Assembly: GCF_000015165.1 (NCBI RefSeq)
Contig: NC_009485.1
Span: 2,458,001-2,522,000 of the forward strand
Length of the DNA: 64,000 nt
Reading direction: 5' to 3'
DNA from: Bradyrhizobium sp. BTAi1
GTDB taxonomy: Bacteria > Pseudomonadota > Alphaproteobacteria > Rhizobiales > Xanthobacteraceae
In this document: one piece after another, positions 61,984 to 64,000 of the stretch
How the letters are laid out: each line of letters opens with the position of its first letter
Position numbering within the stretch: position 1 is the stretch's first letter
Made by a program: the position numbers and the translations under genes
Notes under the pieces: generated by a model
What the model saw: the letters and a program-made list of their open reading frames with translations, nothing else
Database searches by the model: none
Told to the model about the DNA's origin: nothing

Positions 61984-62508
61984 ATGGCAAAGACCGCCAC
62001 GTTGAAGCGGCCGGCAAAGGCAGCGAGCAAGGTCGCGCTGAAGCCGGCCAAGGCTGCTGCGAAGATGGCCGCGAAGGCTGCGGCCAAGCCGGCGAAATCG
62101 AACTACGTGCTGGACGATCAGATCGGCTTCATCCTCCGCCAGGTCTGGCAGCGCCATACCATGATCTTCGCGCGCGACATCGGCAGCAACCTGACGCCGA
62201 CGCAATGGGCGGCGCTGTCGAAGCTGGTCGAGACGGGTCCGTGCTCGCAAAATCAGCTCGGCCGTCTCACGGCGATGGATGTCGCGACCATCAAGGGCGT
62301 GATCGACCGGCTGACTGCGCGCGGCCTGACGGAGACCAGCGCTGACCCGCAGGACGGACGGAGGTTGCTCGTGAGCCTGACCCGTGCCGGCCAGCAGCTC
62401 GCGGAGAAGACCGCGCCGCTGGCGCTCGCCATCTCCAAGGAAACGTTGGCCCCACTCGATGCCAAGGAGCGCGAGACGTTGCTGGGGTTGTTGAGCAGGC
62501 TGCGATAG
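61984..62508 (+). CDS. MarR-family regulator with Lys/Ala/Pro-rich N-terminal tail
   Basis: This 174-residue regulator has a winged-helix core (residues about 45-170): NLTPTQWAALSKLVETGPCS, QNQLGRLTAMDVATIKGVID as helix-turn-helix and TSADPQDGRRLLVSL as wing. Residues 1-38 form a tail of AKPAK-like repeats reminiscent of histone H1 or PhaF, which would add nonspecific DNA affinity. It is the last gene of the nicotinate plus-strand operon, 13 bases after the LivF-like gene. By analogy with the MarR repressors NicR/BpsR, which respond to 6-hydroxynicotinate, it is the likely local repressor; the palindrome at 54145-54156 is a candidate target. Confidence 0.85.
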   Translation: MAKTATLKRPAKAASKVALKPAKAAAKMAAKAAAKPAKSNYVLDDQIGFILRQVWQRHTMIFARDIGSNLTPTQWAALSKLVETGPCSQNQLGRLTAMDVATIKGVIDRLTARGLTETSADPQDGRRLLVSLTRAGQQLAEKTAPLALAISKETLAPLDAKERETLLGLLSRLR

Positions 62509-62524
62509 TTGCCGCGAGCGCTGA

Positions 62525-62750
62525 TCTCGTAGGGCGGGCAAGACGCATTCGCGCAGCGAATGCGACGTGCCCACCATCCATGTTGCGACGAGATGGTGGG
62601 CACATCGCGCACGACGCTGGCGCGTCGCGTGCGCCTTTGCCCACCCGACGCGATCTTCATCGAACTTCGGCGTCGTTGCGAGCGCAGCGAAGCAATCCAG
62701 AGTCACGCGTGACGCCCTGGATTGCTTCGCTGCGCTCGCAATGACGGAGC
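62525..62750. repeat. composite intergenic repeat with a 30-base hairpin
   Basis: The right part is a near-perfect inverted repeat: arms at 62671-62700 and 62717-62746 (30 bases, one mismatch) around a 16-base loop that itself contains GTCACGCGTGAC. The left part (about 62529-62650) shares GATGGTGGGCAC and a GCGCCTTTGCCCA segment with the repeat near 12410-12470. It lies between the stops of two convergent genes and may serve as a bidirectional terminator. Confidence 0.75.
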
Positions 62751-62759
62751 TTGTGGCAA

Positions 62760-63956
62760 CTACTTCGCCACGATCTCCGGGATCTTCGTCGCCGGCGGTG
62801 TGTTGCGGCTGCGCTGGGTGCGGACGATGCCGTCGATGATGGTCATGCCGATGCCCGGAAGGTCGCCGAGCTGGACGCTGTCGAGCAGCGTCTTGGCCGG
62901 CGAGTGCTGCGCCTTGTCCATGATGACGAAATCGGCGGAGCGTCCGACCTCGATCAGGCCGCAATCGAGCTCGCGCATCCGCGCGGTGTTGCCGGTGGCG
63001 AAGCAGAACGCGATCTCGGCCGGGACGTCACCGAGCGAGGACAGCAGCGACACCATGCGGAGGATGCCGAGCGGCTGCACACCGGAGCCGGCCGGCGCGT
63101 CGGTGCCGAGGATGACGCGGTGGAGATCGTTCATCTCGCGCGCGGTGCGCAAGGTGAACAGGGCCGAGCGCTCATTGCCATTGTGCACCAGTTCGAGGCC
63201 GGCCTTGCAGCCTTCGCAGATGCAGCGGATCTGATCGTCCGGCAAAGCGGTGTGGCCACCATTGATGTGTCCGATCACATCGGTGCCGGCCTCCAGCACC
63301 ACGTCCTTGTCGATCAGGCCGGAACCGGGAATCGAGGGGCCGCCGGTGTGGATGGTGCTCTGGATGCCGTATTTGCGCGCCCAGCCGACCATCTTGCGTG
63401 CGGTCGGGCCGTCCTTGACGCCGCCGTGGCCGACCTCGCCGAGCAGTTTGACGCCGGCGGCGGCGAGCTCCTTGAAGTCGTCCTCGACCATCTCGCATTC
63501 GATGACAGGGGCGCCGGCATGCACCTTCACGCCGCCGGGGCGGAGCGTCCAGAACGCGCGCTGCGCGAAGATCGCCATCGCCTTCAGGCCGACGACGTCG
63601 CGTGGACGGCCCGGCATGTGCACCTCGCCGGCAGAGATCATCGTGGTGACGCCGCCGTGGAGATAGGAGTCGATCCAGTTGCTCTGGTTCTGCCGCGGCG
63701 TCCAGTCGCCGGCGACGGGATGGACGTGGCTGTCGATCAGGCCCGGAGCGACCGTCGTGCCGTGCGCGTCGACGATGGTGGTCGCGCCTTCGGTGTCGAC
63801 ATCCTTATAGCGGCCGATGGCAGTGATCTTGCCGTTCTCGGCGACGATCGTATCGGCATCCAGGATCGGCCGTTCCAGCGCGCCGGACAGCATCAGGCCG
63901 ATGTTGCGGATGACCAGCTTGCTGGGACCGGTCGCTTGCGGCGCGTCATGGGCCAT
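62760..63956 (-). CDS. ena: enamidase (1,4,5,6-tetrahydro-6-oxonicotinate amidohydrolase)
   Basis: This 398-residue metal amidohydrolase would open the reduced ring to 2-formylglutarate and release ammonium. It closely resembles E. barkeri enamidase as I remember it: PGLIDSHVHPVAGDWTPRQ near residue 72 (His77 and His79 as ligands), LHGGVTTMISAGEVHMPGRP, a bridging Glu in LLGEVGHGG, His in STIHTGGPSIPGSG and IGHINGGHTALP, and Asp in LGTDAPAGSGVQPLGILR. The C-terminus TQRSRNTPPATK also matches. GAGAAGGA lies about 9 bases before the ATG. It is convergent with the MarR gene and is the only visible gene of its transcription unit, which may extend beyond the window edge. Confidence 0.92.
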   Translation of the reverse strand: MAHDAPQATGPSKLVIRNIGLMLSGALERPILDADTIVAENGKITAIGRYKDVDTEGATTIVDAHGTTVAPGLIDSHVHPVAGDWTPRQNQSNWIDSYLHGGVTTMISAGEVHMPGRPRDVVGLKAMAIFAQRAFWTLRPGGVKVHAGAPVIECEMVEDDFKELAAAGVKLLGEVGHGGVKDGPTARKMVGWARKYGIQSTIHTGGPSIPGSGLIDKDVVLEAGTDVIGHINGGHTALPDDQIRCICEGCKAGLELVHNGNERSALFTLRTAREMNDLHRVILGTDAPAGSGVQPLGILRMVSLLSSLGDVPAEIAFCFATGNTARMRELDCGLIEVGRSADFVIMDKAQHSPAKTLLDSVQLGDLPGIGMTIIDGIVRTQRSRNTPPATKIPEIVAK

Positions 63957-64000
63957 CGGAATGTCCTTCTCTCCAGACGAAGCATTTGGCGGCAGTTTGC

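Overview
The window is GC-rich chromosomal DNA of an alphaproteobacterium, most likely Bradyrhizobium or a close relative. This rests on several things seen here: DUF3551 and DUF3606 small proteins, general-stress promoters of the GGAAC-N16/17-CGTT type, intergenic palindromic repeats of a kind I remember from Bradyrhizobium genomes, and a nicotinate catabolic locus that matches the route described for Azorhizobium. There is no rRNA, prophage, insertion sequence, CRISPR array or plasmid function. The only RNA gene I can support is one tRNA-Pro(CGG).

Region 1 (1-40 kb) is mostly housekeeping and small accessory genes in short operons. It opens with two tandem chemoreceptors and a large DUF2339 membrane protein. 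A minus-strand operon follows: YgfZ-like protein, DNA-3-methyladenine glycosylase I, HD hydrolase and two small membrane proteins, with a HCx5R phosphatase further downstream. Next come a dihydroorotase-like enzyme with an altered metal-ligand motif, an orphan CheZ, an SRAP/HMCES-type protein, several Nudix and GNAT enzymes, and the operon sua5 - FAD dehydrogenase - GNAT - nudK. After the tRNA lie a MarR/flavin monooxygenase pair, a Crp-like regulator, a divergent stress-promoter pair (DUF3551 and YihY/BrkB), a KaiC-like ATPase with a hybrid histidine kinase, an amidase, DoxX, cysE, a serine hydrolase and an ALDH7-type aldehyde dehydrogenase.

Region 2 (41.6-64 kb) is the most interesting part. 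Reading outward from the divergent promoter region at 53931-54216, the minus strand encodes NicA and NicB, a nicotinate hydroxylase with three c-type haem motifs. The plus strand encodes 6-hydroxynicotinate reductase, a UPF0280 protein, an AA_synth (DUF1185) protein, a branched-chain-type ABC transporter with fused permeases, and a MarR regulator. A convergent enamidase closes the window. Together these would import nicotinate, hydroxylate it to 6-hydroxynicotinate using a respiratory acceptor, reduce the ring to 1,4,5,6-tetrahydro-6-oxonicotinate, and hydrolyse it to 2-formylglutarate plus ammonium. This is an aerobic hydroxylase joined to ring-reduction enzymes best known from anaerobic Eubacterium barkeri. 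The UPF0280 and AA_synth genes have no assigned step.

Downstream of nicAB on the same strand is a tightly packed operon: IclR, a spermidine/putrescine-type ABC transporter, a DUF917 protein and a HyuA-like hydantoinase/oxoprolinase. Its substrate is unknown, and it may handle another cyclic amide. A nicotinamidase gene (pncA) converges on it and could feed nicotinate into the pathway. Enzymes acting after 2-formylglutarate are not visible and probably lie beyond the window.
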